Assembly: GCA_024743405.1 (NCBI GenBank) | Contig: JANSWP010000048.1 | Coordinates: 1 to 55,214 of the forward strand | Source: Bacteroidota bacterium | GTDB lineage: Bacteria; Bacteroidota; Bacteroidia; Chitinophagales; Saprospiraceae | DNA: 55,214 bases | Reading direction: 5' to 3' | Shown here: positions 1 through 8,582 of the stretch, in pieces | Numbering within the stretch: position 1 is the stretch's first letter | Layout: every line of letters starts with the position of its first letter | The notes under the pieces: model-generated | Seen by the model: only the letters and a program-made list of their open reading frames with translations | The model's database searches: none | Told to the model about the DNA's origin: nothing | Translations under genes and position numbers: made by a program

Positions 1-84
1 ATGTCGGAGTTATTCTTTATAGGCGTTACTTATTGAACTGAATGTTTCGGTTTTCGCAGCGGCATTGGAGATTTTGGGGTTAAG

Positions 85-175
85 AAATTCAATTGTGGGT
101 AGTGTTTTTTTTGTAAAAACTACCCACGCGAGCTTTGCGAGCATTTGGGTCGTTTGCACGAGTGCAATTGAATTT
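85..175. repeat. Nested inverted repeat
   Basis: An 11-bp perfect inverted pair, AAATTCAATTG at 85-95 and CAATTGAATTT at 165-175, encloses a hairpin GTGGGTAGT (95-103) / ACTACCCAC (119-127) and a second small pair TTGCAC (154-159) / GTGCAA (162-167). It could be a small palindromic element or transcript structures at the end of an upstream gene. No second copy is seen in the window. Confidence 0.4.
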
Positions 176-207
176 TAGTCAAAATATCCACAGCCTAGAT
201 TTTTTTC

Positions 208-235
208 CTCCTTTTTTCATCATGGAAAAAAGGAG
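208..235. repeat. 11-bp perfect hairpin
   Basis: CTCCTTTTTTC at 208-218 and GAAAAAAGGAG at 225-235 form a perfect stem with a six-base loop. No U-rich tail follows, so its role is unclear. Confidence 0.4.
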
Positions 236-337
236 AAAGATTATTTGAAATGCAGCTACTGCTAATTACCCTTTCTTTTCGGGGGGCTGCTTTCGCCGCA
301 AAAAAATCTTTTTATCCATCTGCCTGCTTAGTTTTCC

Positions 338-366
338 CGTCACTTTAGGCGACGGTCTTTTTTTGC
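338..366 (+). terminator. Possible terminator
   Basis: CCGTC (338-342) pairs with GACGG (352-356), with two further pairs possible inside the loop, followed by a T-rich run TCTTTTTTTTG. This has the layout of an intrinsic terminator for something upstream on the plus strand. The stem is short, so confidence is moderate. Confidence 0.4.
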
Positions 367-603
367 CTAGTCAAAGAAAATCTAATCTCTATTCAATGAC
401 CTTTTGAGCAAATGTGGCAAGAGTTAGTATGGGATCTCTCTTTCCCATTGAATTTGCAAACCTACCTCCATTGCGGTTCACTCACTTGAATATCTACTGG
501 ATATTCGTCAAAGAATCGTTTGCTCGACCCAAAACCTCCAATGCCGGAAAGGATTTCATAGGGTCTTTTATCATGAATGATGATGTGTTTTTCCACATTT
601 TTA

Positions 604-809
604 CTTGATACTACTTTGTCACTTTGAAGTATTCTTGGGAATATTATAAGACTTGTTTCTTTTTTGAAATATTGTACTTTTTGGCATTGTCCCAAAAACT
701 ACGAAAAAAGTCTAGTTTGTTTAATCTGCTCCGCATAAACAAACGGCTGCCCGCCAAATTAGGCGTGCTCTTATACATATTCCCACCAAAGTGACAAAGT
801 AGTATCAAG
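604..809. mobile_element. 206-bp element with perfect 23-bp terminal inverted repeats
   Basis: Positions 604-626 (starts CTTGATACTACTTTG) and 787-809 (ends CAAAGTAGTATCAAG) are perfect reverse complements over 23 bp. The 160 bp between them carry no coding frame of note, which is the layout of a non-autonomous, MITE-like element. Its right end directly abuts the dispersed palindromic repeat copy at 808-913. The left end interrupts a minus-strand open frame (462-695), but the protein it would encode is not recognisable. No target duplication is evident and no second copy or transposase is in the window. Confidence 0.5.
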
Positions 810-913
810 TGCTTGGACAGAAATAACTCACACATATTATGACGGACTATTTTTTCACCATATTTCGTTAAAAATACTCGCCATAGCTTTGCTATGCCTG
901 TACTTTTTGCCTC
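808..913 (-). repeat. Dispersed palindromic repeat, copy A
   Basis: The reverse complement of 865-913 matches the shared 50-base core (GAGGCAAAAA... to ...TTTTTAACGA). The apical hairpin is CATAGC / GCTATG with loop AAA. The left half, 808-864, is nearly identical to 49678-49735 of copy D (it runs through ACAGAAATAACTC and TATTATGACGGACTAT). The right half beyond the core does not match other copies, so the copy appears truncated or recombined. Any open frame across it carries a repeat-derived peptide ending RVFLTK. Confidence 0.7.
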
Positions 914-1116
914 ATTAGTTACAAAAAATTCTGACCTCAAATTGGTCAATTTATTTTATCCGCAATCCTAAGAAAAAATCAAGAAAAGAGGAATAATTGG
1001 TTTTTCATATTTATTTAATTTTAATTAGTTTTACAAAATGGTTGTTAAGGTTTTGTGAATGAAGTTCTATTGATAAGTGCAGCCAAAATAGTTTTTCAAT
1101 TTTGTGAAAAGCCTGT

Positions 1117-2382
1117 ATGAAAAATAGCACAATAATAAGAGTGGTTCTGTTTGGAATGATAGCGATTGTGGGCATCATTGTACTTCAAGTTTATTTGTTG
1201 AAACAGACATGGGATGTTCAGGAACAGGAATTTCATGAGAAAGTAATTATTGCTCTTCAAAGTACAGCTAAAGGATTTGAAAAGCTGGGTAGCCCATTGC
1301 CTAGTTATGACATTATTAAACAAGTTTCATCGAACTATTATGTGGTCAATATTAATGACGAAATCGACGTCAATATTTTAGATTATTTTCTTCGAAAGGA
1401 GTTGGAAGAAGTGAGTTTGTCTGAGGCGTTTGAATATAGTATTTATGATTGCGAAACCAATGAAATGGTTTATGGAGGATCTTCTTCTGGAAAGAGTCAA
1501 GGGGATAATTCAGATAAACTTTTACCAATTTATAGTGAATTCCCCTATTATTTTGGAGTTCGATTTCCGAATCGAGAAGGTCATATTATAGGGAGTATGG
1601 GTATGACGGTTATTTTTGCTGCCATTTTGGGTGTAACCCTTTTGTTTTTTCTTTATTCCATATTTGTGATTTTGCGTCAAAAGCGGCTTTCTGAAATGCA
1701 AAAAGACTTCATTAATAACATGACGCATGAATTCAAAACACCCATTTCTACTATCAAGATTTCAGCAGATGTTTTTTTAAATAATAAGGAAATTCAAGAA
1801 AATCAGCGCCTTCATCAATATGCGCAAATAATTAAGGATCAAAACCAACGCCTCAATAATCAAGTAGAAAAAGTGCTTCAATTGGCAAAAATTGAAAAAG
1901 GTAATTTCAAACTTAATTTAGAGGAGCTGGATCTTCATCATTTATTGGAAGGCATTTTGAAGAGTATAAAATTGAAAATTGAAAGTGATGGAGGAACAAT
2001 GATTTGCCAACTGAATGCTAAAAATTCGATTGTCAAAGCTGACCAATTGCACATCACAAATATTTTGTACAATTTGCTGGACAATGCAATGAAATACTGT
2101 AAAGAAAAACCTCATATTAAGGTTTCGAGCGAAAATGTAGGGAAAGGAATTTTGCTGAAAATTAAAGATAAAGGAATTGGGATTTCCAAAGAACATCAAG
2201 GGAAGGTATTTAATAAATTTTACCGTGTTCCGACTGGAAATGTACATAATGTTAAAGGGTTTGGGTTAGGACTTTTTTATATCAAAAATATTTGTGAAGA
2301 ACATGGCTGGAAGCTGAATTTGGAAAGTGAATTGGAGGAAGGAACAACGATTTCCATTTTGATGAAAAATAAATTCAAATAA
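1117..2382 (+). CDS. Sensor histidine kinase
   Basis: An inner-membrane sensor kinase expected to autophosphorylate on histidine and pass phosphate to the regulator encoded downstream. Seen: a first membrane segment at about residues 9-28, a sensor region of about 130 residues, a second segment at about 163-187, then a HisKA helix with acceptor His204 in NNMTHEFKTP. An N box (NLLDNAMKYC) and G boxes (DKGIGIS, GFGLGLFYI) of the ATPase domain follow. No HAMP linker is visible, which is common among Bacteroidota kinases of the RprX/BaeS kind. At 421 residues it is complete. The next gene, 203 bp downstream on the same strand, is an OmpR-type regulator, so the two form a natural pair. The intervening spacer folds into three hairpins, which could reduce co-transcription. 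The signal it detects cannot be told from sequence. Confidence 0.93.
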   Translation: MKNSTIIRVVLFGMIAIVGIIVLQVYLLKQTWDVQEQEFHEKVIIALQSTAKGFEKLGSPLPSYDIIKQVSSNYYVVNINDEIDVNILDYFLRKELEEVSLSEAFEYSIYDCETNEMVYGGSSSGKSQGDNSDKLLPIYSEFPYYFGVRFPNREGHIIGSMGMTVIFAAILGVTLLFFLYSIFVILRQKRLSEMQKDFINNMTHEFKTPISTIKISADVFLNNKEIQENQRLHQYAQIIKDQNQRLNNQVEKVLQLAKIEKGNFKLNLEELDLHHLLEGILKSIKLKIESDGGTMICQLNAKNSIVKADQLHITNILYNLLDNAMKYCKEKPHIKVSSENVGKGILLKIKDKGIGISKEHQGKVFNKFYRVPTGNVHNVKGFGLGLFYIKNICEEHGWKLNLESELEEGTTISILMKNKFK

Positions 2383-2412
2383 ATACTTGGACAAAATCAA
2401 ATTATAGATTAT

Positions 2413-2546
2413 TGGAGCATTGCCGCCAAGCGGCTCGCTCCAGTAAATGGTGGTTTTGGAGGGGAGTCCAATTTAAAAAGCTGACTTTCAGCTTTTTAAA
2501 TTGGACTCCTCTACTGCACCGGGCGCCTTTGGCGCGATGTTGCAGT
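2413..2546. repeat. Three consecutive hairpins, the central stem 22 bp and perfect
   Basis: Hairpin I: TGGAGC (2413-2418) with GCTCCA (2437-2442), capped by GCCGC / GCGGC with loop CAA. Hairpin II: 2463-2484 and 2488-2509 are perfect 22-bp reverse complements with a three-base loop. Hairpin III: ACTGCA (2513-2518) with TGCAGT (2541-2546), enclosing GCGCC / GGCGC with loop TTT. It fills the gap between the kinase and regulator genes. No T-run follows, so it is not a plain terminator. It may be a palindromic element or a transcript-processing structure. Confidence 0.65.
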
Positions 2547-2585
2547 ATTTAAGTTCAGCTTAATCTGCTCAAAAATATTCCCAAA

Positions 2586-3317
2586 ATGAATACATCCACG
2601 TATAAATCAAAAGAAACTACTTCGGCAAATACTGATAAAAAGGCACATTTGTTTTATGTCGAAGATGATGAGAGTTTAGGCTTTGTCACCCGCGACAATT
2701 TAGAATTACAGGGTTATCAAATTACCCATTGCATGGATGGGAAAGCGGCCTTGAATGTGCTCAAAGAACAGTCTTTTGATTTATGTATTTTGGATGTAAT
2801 GCTTCCCGAAATAGATGGTTTTACGCTCGCTAAAGAGATTCGGAAATTCGATCCAGAGGTTCCTATTATTTTCTTGACGGCTAAATCGTTAAAAGAGGAC
2901 AAAATTCATGGGCTTCGATTGGGAGCTGATGATTACATTACAAAACCATTTAGTATTGAAGAACTGATCTTAAAGATTGAGATTTTTTTGCGACGAAATA
3001 AAATAAGTAGCCCAGTTCCAGCCACAAAATTCTTAATAGGTCAATTCGAATTTGATTATCAAAACTTATCCTTAAAAGCGGATCATCAGGAAAAAACGTT
3101 GACTCAAAGAGAAGCGGATTTATTGAAGTTTCTAATTGAAAACAAAAATTCTGTACTCAAACGCTCAGAAATATTAGAAAAGTTATGGGGAGAGGATGAC
3201 TATTTTTTAGGACGGAGCTTGGATGTCTTTATTTCCAGGTTAAGGAAATATTTAAAGTCTGATGAGTCTTTGAAAATCGAGAATATTCATGGGGTGGGCT
3301 TCCGGTTTTTGGTTTAG
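2586..3317 (+). CDS. OmpR-family response regulator
   Basis: A DNA-binding response regulator, the likely partner of the kinase at 1117. Residues about 20-135 form the receiver domain: acidic pocket E26-D27-D28, phospho-acceptor Asp70 in CILDVMLPE, Thr98 in FLTAK, and Lys120 in ITKPF. The C-terminal part (about 145-243) is a winged helix of the OmpR/PhoB type, seen in LTQREADLLKFL and in the recognition segment RSLDVFISRLRKYL, ending GVGFRFLV as usual. Length 243 is slightly above the normal 225-235 because of an N-terminal tail of about 20 polar residues. An internal start is possible but no better start codon is present. The arrangement resembles RprXY-type pairs of Bacteroidota. Target genes are unknown. 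Confidence 0.93.
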   Translation: MNTSTYKSKETTSANTDKKAHLFYVEDDESLGFVTRDNLELQGYQITHCMDGKAALNVLKEQSFDLCILDVMLPEIDGFTLAKEIRKFDPEVPIIFLTAKSLKEDKIHGLRLGADDYITKPFSIEELILKIEIFLRRNKISSPVPATKFLIGQFEFDYQNLSLKADHQEKTLTQREADLLKFLIENKNSVLKRSEILEKLWGEDDYFLGRSLDVFISRLRKYLKSDESLKIENIHGVGFRFLV

Positions 3318-3373
3318 GAATGCCCTCGCTTGGTAAAAAGGACATTCCTATTCGCACATTAACAGATGATTAA

Positions 3374-3997
3374 TCAATTCTCGTTTTCCATTCGATAAGA
3401 TACATTGAAGTCTTTTAAAACCACATCCAAAATAGGGTCTTCGCCTTCTTTGTATCTATTTTTTAAGCGATAGCCCCAAAAGCGACTTGCGGTACTCCAA
3501 TAGGTTGCCGAAACCCCTCCTTTTAGACCTTTTATTAAATTATACATGGATTTTTCGGTTTCTCGTTCAATCATTTTTGTCAAGATTAACCCTTGTGTTT
3601 TGGTTAATTTTTTTAGAGGATCTTCGAATTCTGTTTTGAGCCTTTTTTGCAATTTTCGGATATGCTTCTTTCGCTTTCCTTTTTTCATGTTTTGAGTGGC
3701 ATATTCTAATTCATTGAATATTTTAATGGCTTCTTTTGCATAAGGATATACTTTTGCAGCGTACCTCAGATACCTTCGATAGCGTAAGTATTCTTCTCGG
3801 GTTTTAAATTTTCGAGGAGAAGTCAAGGAGATTTCTTGTATCAAATTGTCGGCGATATATAAAGTGTCACCTTCATCAGTTAACATCACATTGACCCATT
3901 TTCCACTTAAAAGTGTTTTTCCGATTATTTCTGACTCTTGACTAAAGAGGAAAATATTTCCGAAAAGTGCGGCTAATAAAATAAGCGTTTTCTTCAT
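3374..3997 (-). CDS. DUF4294-like secreted protein
   Basis: Conserved Bacteroidota protein of unknown function. I chose the ATG at 3997 because the next residues, MKKTLILLAALFGNIFLFSQ, make a clear signal peptide; a frame open to 4045 adds 16 residues ahead of it. The mature part of about 187 residues has the pattern I associate with DUF4294: YLRYRRYLRYAAKVYPYAK near the front, then a very basic stretch (KKGKRKKHIRKLQKRLK), then LTKTQGLILTKMIERET and a tail with a conserved WSTASRFWGYRLKNRY segment. It is probably periplasmic. It is convergent with the response regulator, with 56 bp between their stops. No catalytic motif can be named. Confidence 0.8.
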   Translation of the reverse strand: MKKTLILLAALFGNIFLFSQESEIIGKTLLSGKWVNVMLTDEGDTLYIADNLIQEISLTSPRKFKTREEYLRYRRYLRYAAKVYPYAKEAIKIFNELEYATQNMKKGKRKKHIRKLQKRLKTEFEDPLKKLTKTQGLILTKMIERETEKSMYNLIKGLKGGVSATYWSTASRFWGYRLKNRYKEGEDPILDVVLKDFNVSYRMENEN

Positions 3998-4328
3998 AAT
4001 AGTTGAATTTAGCTTTAAGTAAATTACACTACCTAAACGAATCAAAAGGTGGAATAGGTGTTAATAATTTCTAAAACTTAGTCGATTATCGTTTTTCTAT
4101 TACTAAATTCAAACAATGTCTAATACCTTGAAAATGCTATTGTTTTTGAGGATGAAAAAATCTGAATTATTCCATTTTTTTTGGCTATCTGGTGAAATAT
4201 TTTAGAAACTACATTCATTTTTTTTCAATCCGGTAATTTATATTTAGCTTGCTGACATCATTCGCTTTGTTCAGAAAAATAGTAATCCGTATTTTTGCAC
4301 CCACATTTATTCACTCATTTACCATTAA
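3998..4328. other. Intergenic stretch with one promoter
   Basis: 331 bp between the divergent DUF4294-like gene and the alpha/beta hydrolase. Apart from the plus-strand promoter at 4266-4297 nothing distinctive is seen. It is AT-rich with T runs around 4150-4220. Confidence 0.5.
4266..4297 (+). promoter_or_regulatory. Bacteroidota-type promoter of the hydrolase gene
   Basis: TTTG at 4266-4269, a 20-base spacer, then TATTTTTG at 4290-4297. This fits the Bacteroidota consensus TTTG-N19/21-TAnnTTTG. The expected transcription start near 4302 gives a leader of about 27 bases before the ATG at 4329. Confidence 0.65.
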
Positions 4329-5111
4329 ATGGCGCATCAGATAAAGGAAGAAGGTAAGTTTAAATATATCGAAACAACAGGTGGCGAAGAAACACTAGTT
4401 CTTTTGCATGGTTTGCTTGGAGCATTGAGCAACTTCGATGGCATAATAAACCATTTTGGTAAGAAGTATAATGTAGTTGTACCGCTCCTTCCGATTTTTG
4501 AATTACCCATTCGCAAAGTTTCTGTCTCTGGATTGGTTGATTACGTAACCAAATTTGTAGAGTATAAAGGTTGGACTCGAGTGCATGTTTTAGGAAATTC
4601 TTTGGGAGGCCATATAGCGCTTTTGTATGCTTTATCTCAACCTGAGAAAACAGCTTCGATTACTTTGACCGGAAGCTCAGGACTGTTTGAAAGTGCAATG
4701 GGGTCTTCTTTTCCAAAGCGTGGTAATTACGAGTATATTAAACAAAAAGCGGAGGATACTTTTTTTGATCCTGCCAATGCGACAAAGGAACTTGTAGATG
4801 AAATTTTTGAAATTGTCAATAATCGAAATAAAGCGATAAGAGTTGTTGCTACTGCCAAATCGGCAATCAGGCATAACTTAGGGGACAAATTACATCAAAT
4901 CAAAGCCCCAACCCTTCTTATTTGGGGTAAACAAGATCAAGTTACACCACCATTTGTGGCAGATAAATTTCATGAATTGATCGATGGTTCTCGCTTAGCT
5001 TGGGTAGATGAATGTGGCCACGCACCGATGATGGAACATCCTGAAATCTTTAATAAATTTCTGGATGATTTTTTGGTGGATGTGGTAGAGAAGGCTCGGG
5101 TTGGTGGATGA
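4329..5111 (+). CDS. Alpha/beta hydrolase
   Basis: A soluble alpha/beta-fold hydrolase of 260 residues, probably acting on an ester or a C-C bond; the substrate is not predictable. Seen: HGLLG at 27-31 (oxyanion side), nucleophile Ser91 in the elbow LGNSLGG, acid Asp203 in WGKQDQVTPP, and base His231 in ECGHAPMMEHPE. The order and spacing of the triad are normal. There is no signal peptide, so it should be cytoplasmic. It is a single-gene unit with its own promoter; the next gene (mfd) starts 102 bp downstream and also carries its own promoter element. The family includes epoxide hydrolases, lactonases and meta-cleavage hydrolases, so a finer call is not justified. Confidence 0.85.
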   Translation: MAHQIKEEGKFKYIETTGGEETLVLLHGLLGALSNFDGIINHFGKKYNVVVPLLPIFELPIRKVSVSGLVDYVTKFVEYKGWTRVHVLGNSLGGHIALLYALSQPEKTASITLTGSSGLFESAMGSSFPKRGNYEYIKQKAEDTFFDPANATKELVDEIFEIVNNRNKAIRVVATAKSAIRHNLGDKLHQIKAPTLLIWGKQDQVTPPFVADKFHELIDGSRLAWVDECGHAPMMEHPEIFNKFLDDFLVDVVEKARVGG

Positions 5112-5200
5112 AAGTAGTACCTCAAAAAATAAACATTTCTGTCTATTAATCATTTAACATTTCGACAAGCTTAACGAGCTGAAGAATCCCACAATTTTAA

Positions 5201-5208
5201 TACTTTTG
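5201..5208 (+). promoter_or_regulatory. Promoter -7 element of mfd
   Basis: TACTTTTG at 5201-5208 fits TAnnTTTG. It ends six bases before the GTG start at 5214, so the expected transcription start falls on or next to the start codon, and a leaderless mRNA is predicted. No good -33 TTTG is seen at the usual distance, so the match is partial. Confidence 0.5.
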
Positions 5209-5213
5209 CCGCT

Positions 5214-8200
5214 GTGAAAAACTTGCAGAGAGTTCTTGAACTCTATCGGGATGACCCGAAAACGAAGGAAATTACAGATGCTTTAAATAAAGAAACGCCC
5301 GCACGACTACAAGTCTTAGGAATGATGGGTGCACAGGAATCTTTTGTCCTTACCGGAGCTTATCTAGCTTCTCCCCAACATCATCTTTTTATTGCCATTG
5401 ATAAGGAAGAAGCGGCATATGTCCAAAATACACTTGCTAATTTATTGGAGAAAAAACCGATTCGTTTTTTCCCAGATTCGTTTAAACGTCCGATGCAGTT
5501 TGAGTCGTTGAACAATAATAATGTGCTGGAACGGACAGAAACGATTAATAAGATAACCTCAACCAATTCGATTGGGGAAATAATTGTGACCTATCCAGAA
5601 GCATTATTTGAAAAAGTAGTCGCTCCGGCAGTTTTGGAGGAATCACGGATTGAGATTAAAAAGGATGAGACGGTTGATGTCGATTTTATGATTGAAATCC
5701 TAACAGAATATGGTTTTCAAAGAGAGGACTTCGTATATGAACCGGGGCAGTTTTCGATTCGTGGCGGGATCATTGATATTTTTTCTTACGGAAATGAATA
5801 CCCTTATCGTATTGAATTGTTTGATGAAGAGGTAGAGAGTGTTCGGACATTTAACCCAACAACACAGTTGTCGGTACGAAATATTTCGCAAGTTTCAATT
5901 GTGCCGAATATTAACACCAAATTTTCGCAAGATCAAAAGGTCTCTTTGTTCAAAGTATTAAAAGAAAATACAGCAATTTGGGTAAAGGATCTACAGGTTT
6001 TAATAGACAAATTGCAAATCTGTTTTAATAAATCGGAAGAATTTTCTAAAACGGTCTCTGTCGTGGATGAAGGTGATTTGGCAGAAATTTTTCGGGATCG
6101 AGCTTTTATTGAACCACATCAGGTGATTGATGACATCGAAAAACACCCTGTTTTGTGTTTGTCTGATAGTCGCCAACCCGTTTCTTTTGAGCAAAAAATA
6201 ATCTACAATGCTAGACCTCAGCCTCCATTTAATAAGAATTTTAAACTCTTAATTGAGAACTTACAAGAGAATATGAAGGCAGGGTTGGAAAATTATATTT
6301 TCACTGAAAACCCAAAACAAATTGAGCGTTTTTACGCTATTTTTGAAGATTTGGAAGCGAATGTTCAGTTTCATCCTGCCACTAAAGCGATCAATAAAGG
6401 TTTCATTGATTCGGACTTGAATATTGCCTGTTATACCGATCACGAAATTTTTCAACGATTTCATAAGTATAAATTGAGAAGGGGATTTACGAAAGACAAG
6501 GCACTGAACCTGAAGTTGTTAAGAGAGTTGAAAAGAGGTGATTATGTCGTTCATATGGATCATGGAATTGGCGAGTATTCAGGATTGGAAAAAATTACCA
6601 TTAATGGTCATACCCAGGAATCGGTTCGACTTTTTTATTTGAATAAAGATGTTTTATATGTTTCGATAAATTCTCTTCATAAGATTTCGAAATATGTTGG
6701 AAAGGACGGCGCGAAGCCTCGTTTGAATAAGCTAGGCTCTGACACATGGCAAAATCTGAAGCGAAAAACCAAGAAAAAAGTAAAAGATATTGCGGGTGAA
6801 CTCATTAAATTATATGCCAAAAGAAAGGCGTCTCCAGGACATGCTTTTCCAGATGATGGCTATATGCAAAATGAGTTGGAAGCCTCTTTTATTTATGAAG
6901 ATACACCAGACCAACTCACCGCCACAAATGATGTTAAAGAGGACATGATGAAAGGCTATCCGATGGATAGATTGATTTGTGGAGATGTTGGATTTGGGAA
7001 AACGGAAGTTGCTGTTCGGGCAGCCTTTAAAGCAGTGATAGGAGGCAAGCAGGTTGCCATTTTAGTGCCGACGACCATTTTGGCTTTACAACATTATAAG
7101 ACCTTTAATGACCGATTGGATGAGTTTGGGGTGACAGTTAATTATGTCAATCGCTTTAAGACGGCAAAGGAAAAACGAGAAATATTTGCTGAACTGAAAG
7201 AAGGGAAAATTGACATTGTCATAGGCACCCATGCTTTATTAAATAAGGATGTTGGTTTCAAAGATTTGGGGCTTTTAGTCATTGATGAAGAACAAAAATT
7301 TGGTGTTTCAGCAAAAGAAAAACTCCGAAATTTTAAAGTTAATGTAGATACTTTGACGCTTACAGCGACTCCGATTCCTCGTACCCTTCAGTTTTCTTTA
7401 ATGGCGGCGAGAGATCTTTCCATTATTCGAACACCTCCACCGAATCGACAACCAATTCATACAGAAGTTCGAACATTTCATAATGAGTTAATTAGGGATT
7501 CAATTTATTATGAAGTCAATCGAGGTGGGCAAGTTTTCTTTGTTCATAACCGAGTCAAAACCTTACCTGATATTACGGCGATGATTCGAAGAATGTGTCC
7601 CGATATTGAGGTGATTTCGGCGCATGGTCAAATGGAAAGTAAGAATTTAGAAAAGACGCTTTTAGAATTTATAGATAAAAAATATGATGTTTTAGTTTGT
7701 ACCAACATTATCGAAACGGGGTTGGATATTGCCAATGCAAATACCATGATTATCAATAATGCCCATCATTTTGGGATGAGTGATTTGCATCAATTACGTG
7801 GTCGTGTCGGTCGGTCGAACAAGAAAGCTTTTTGTTATTTGCTTTGTCCGCCTATTTCAGTACTTACTCCGGATGCTCGAAAACGATTAAATACAATCGA
7901 AGAACATTCAGAATTGGGAAGTGGATTCGAAATTGCAATGCGCGATTTGGATATTCGTGGGGCTGGAAATATGCTCGGGGCAGAACAGAGTGGGTTTATT
8001 TCAGATATTGGTTATGAAACCTTTCAAAAGATTCTGGAAGAAGCTATTTTAGAGTTGAAGGAAACAGAATTTAAAGAGGTTTTCAAAGAAGATTTGGAGA
8101 AGAAACGCGCCTTTGTTCGGGACGTCCAAATTGATACCGATGCCGAAATGCACATCCCTGATGATTATGTGGACAATATCCAAGAACGCCTCAATCTTTA

Positions 8201-8582
8201 TACGGAACTCAATAGTGTGGATGACGAAATAGGGCTTGAAAAATTTGAAAACTCGCTCCGTGATCGGTTTGGAAAAATTCCTTGGCAAGTCAATGAATTA
8301 TTTGATGGCCTTCGACTCCGTTGGGTTTGTAAAAACCTTGGATTTTCTCGGGTCATCTTGAAGAGTAATAAATTACGTTGTTATTTTGTTGAAAACCCAC
8401 AGTCACCATATTATGATTCTAAAGTTTTTCAGAACTTGTTTCAGTATATTGGTTCGAAAGGACATCAAGTAGGTTTGAGTATCAAAAAGTCACCAAGACA
8501 TTTGATTTTGGTGAAAGAGAATGTGAATAGTTTGAAGGCTGGATATGGTGTTTTGGAGGGGCTTTTTGCGGAGGTGAGTTAG
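5214..8582 (+). CDS. mfd: Transcription-repair coupling factor Mfd
   Basis: A cytoplasmic DNA translocase that removes RNA polymerase stalled at lesions and recruits UvrA for nucleotide excision repair. 1122 residues, a full-length family size. Order seen: a UvrB-like N-terminal module; the CarD-like RNA polymerase interaction domain starting LKRGDYVVH (439-447) and GIGEYSGL; a helicase core with Walker A GDVGFGKT (590-597), DEEQ box (691-694), LTATPIPRTLQ, and motif VI QLRGRVGRS near 860-868; then the C-terminal UvrA-binding inhibitory domain with DLDIRGAGNMLG. The start is GTG at 5214, giving the expected MKNLQRVLELY opening; the first ATG would cut into the UvrB-like domain. It is convergent with the CocE-like gene. 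Confidence 0.97.
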   Translation: MKNLQRVLELYRDDPKTKEITDALNKETPARLQVLGMMGAQESFVLTGAYLASPQHHLFIAIDKEEAAYVQNTLANLLEKKPIRFFPDSFKRPMQFESLNNNNVLERTETINKITSTNSIGEIIVTYPEALFEKVVAPAVLEESRIEIKKDETVDVDFMIEILTEYGFQREDFVYEPGQFSIRGGIIDIFSYGNEYPYRIELFDEEVESVRTFNPTTQLSVRNISQVSIVPNINTKFSQDQKVSLFKVLKENTAIWVKDLQVLIDKLQICFNKSEEFSKTVSVVDEGDLAEIFRDRAFIEPHQVIDDIEKHPVLCLSDSRQPVSFEQKIIYNARPQPPFNKNFKLLIENLQENMKAGLENYIFTENPKQIERFYAIFEDLEANVQFHPATKAINKGFIDSDLNIACYTDHEIFQRFHKYKLRRGFTKDKALNLKLLRELKRGDYVVHMDHGIGEYSGLEKITINGHTQESVRLFYLNKDVLYVSINSLHKISKYVGKDGAKPRLNKLGSDTWQNLKRKTKKKVKDIAGELIKLYAKRKASPGHAFPDDGYMQNELEASFIYEDTPDQLTATNDVKEDMMKGYPMDRLICGDVGFGKTEVAVRAAFKAVIGGKQVAILVPTTILALQHYKTFNDRLDEFGVTVNYVNRFKTAKEKREIFAELKEGKIDIVIGTHALLNKDVGFKDLGLLVIDEEQKFGVSAKEKLRNFKVNVDTLTLTATPIPRTLQFSLMAARDLSIIRTPPPNRQPIHTEVRTFHNELIRDSIYYEVNRGGQVFFVHNRVKTLPDITAMIRRMCPDIEVISAHGQMESKNLEKTLLEFIDKKYDVLVCTNIIETGLDIANANTMIINNAHHFGMSDLHQLRGRVGRSNKKAFCYLLCPPISVLTPDARKRLNTIEEHSELGSGFEIAMRDLDIRGAGNMLGAEQSGFISDIGYETFQKILEEAILELKETEFKEVFKEDLEKKRAFVRDVQIDTDAEMHIPDDYVDNIQERLNLYTELNSVDDEIGLEKFENSLRDRFGKIPWQVNELFDGLRLRWVCKNLGFSRVILKSNKLRCYFVENPQSPYYDSKVFQNLFQYIGSKGHQVGLSIKKSPRHLILVKENVNSLKAGYGVLEGLFAEVS

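Larger units (their letters stand above)
1..1116. other. Gene-poor stretch with several palindromes
   Basis: No convincing complete gene is visible before the histidine kinase at 1117. A plus-strand frame open from the window edge stops at 34-36 and could be the last codons of an upstream gene, but it is too short to judge. The stretch holds an inverted repeat at 85-175, a perfect 11-bp hairpin at 208-235, a terminator-like hairpin at 338-362, an element with 23-bp inverted ends at 604-809 and one copy of the dispersed palindromic repeat at 808-913. Short open frames at 414-608 (plus), 462-695 (minus) and 644-949 (minus) overlap these repeats, and I do not call them as genes. Confidence 0.6.

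Noticed and set aside
604-913. CRISPR array or tandem repeat
   Set aside because: The repeats are inverted and dispersed, not regularly spaced direct repeats; no cas gene is present.
5153-5190. REP-like unit TTCGACAAGCTTAACGAGC ahead of mfd
   Set aside because: It contains a short palindrome but has no second copy in this window, so it cannot be supported as a repeat.
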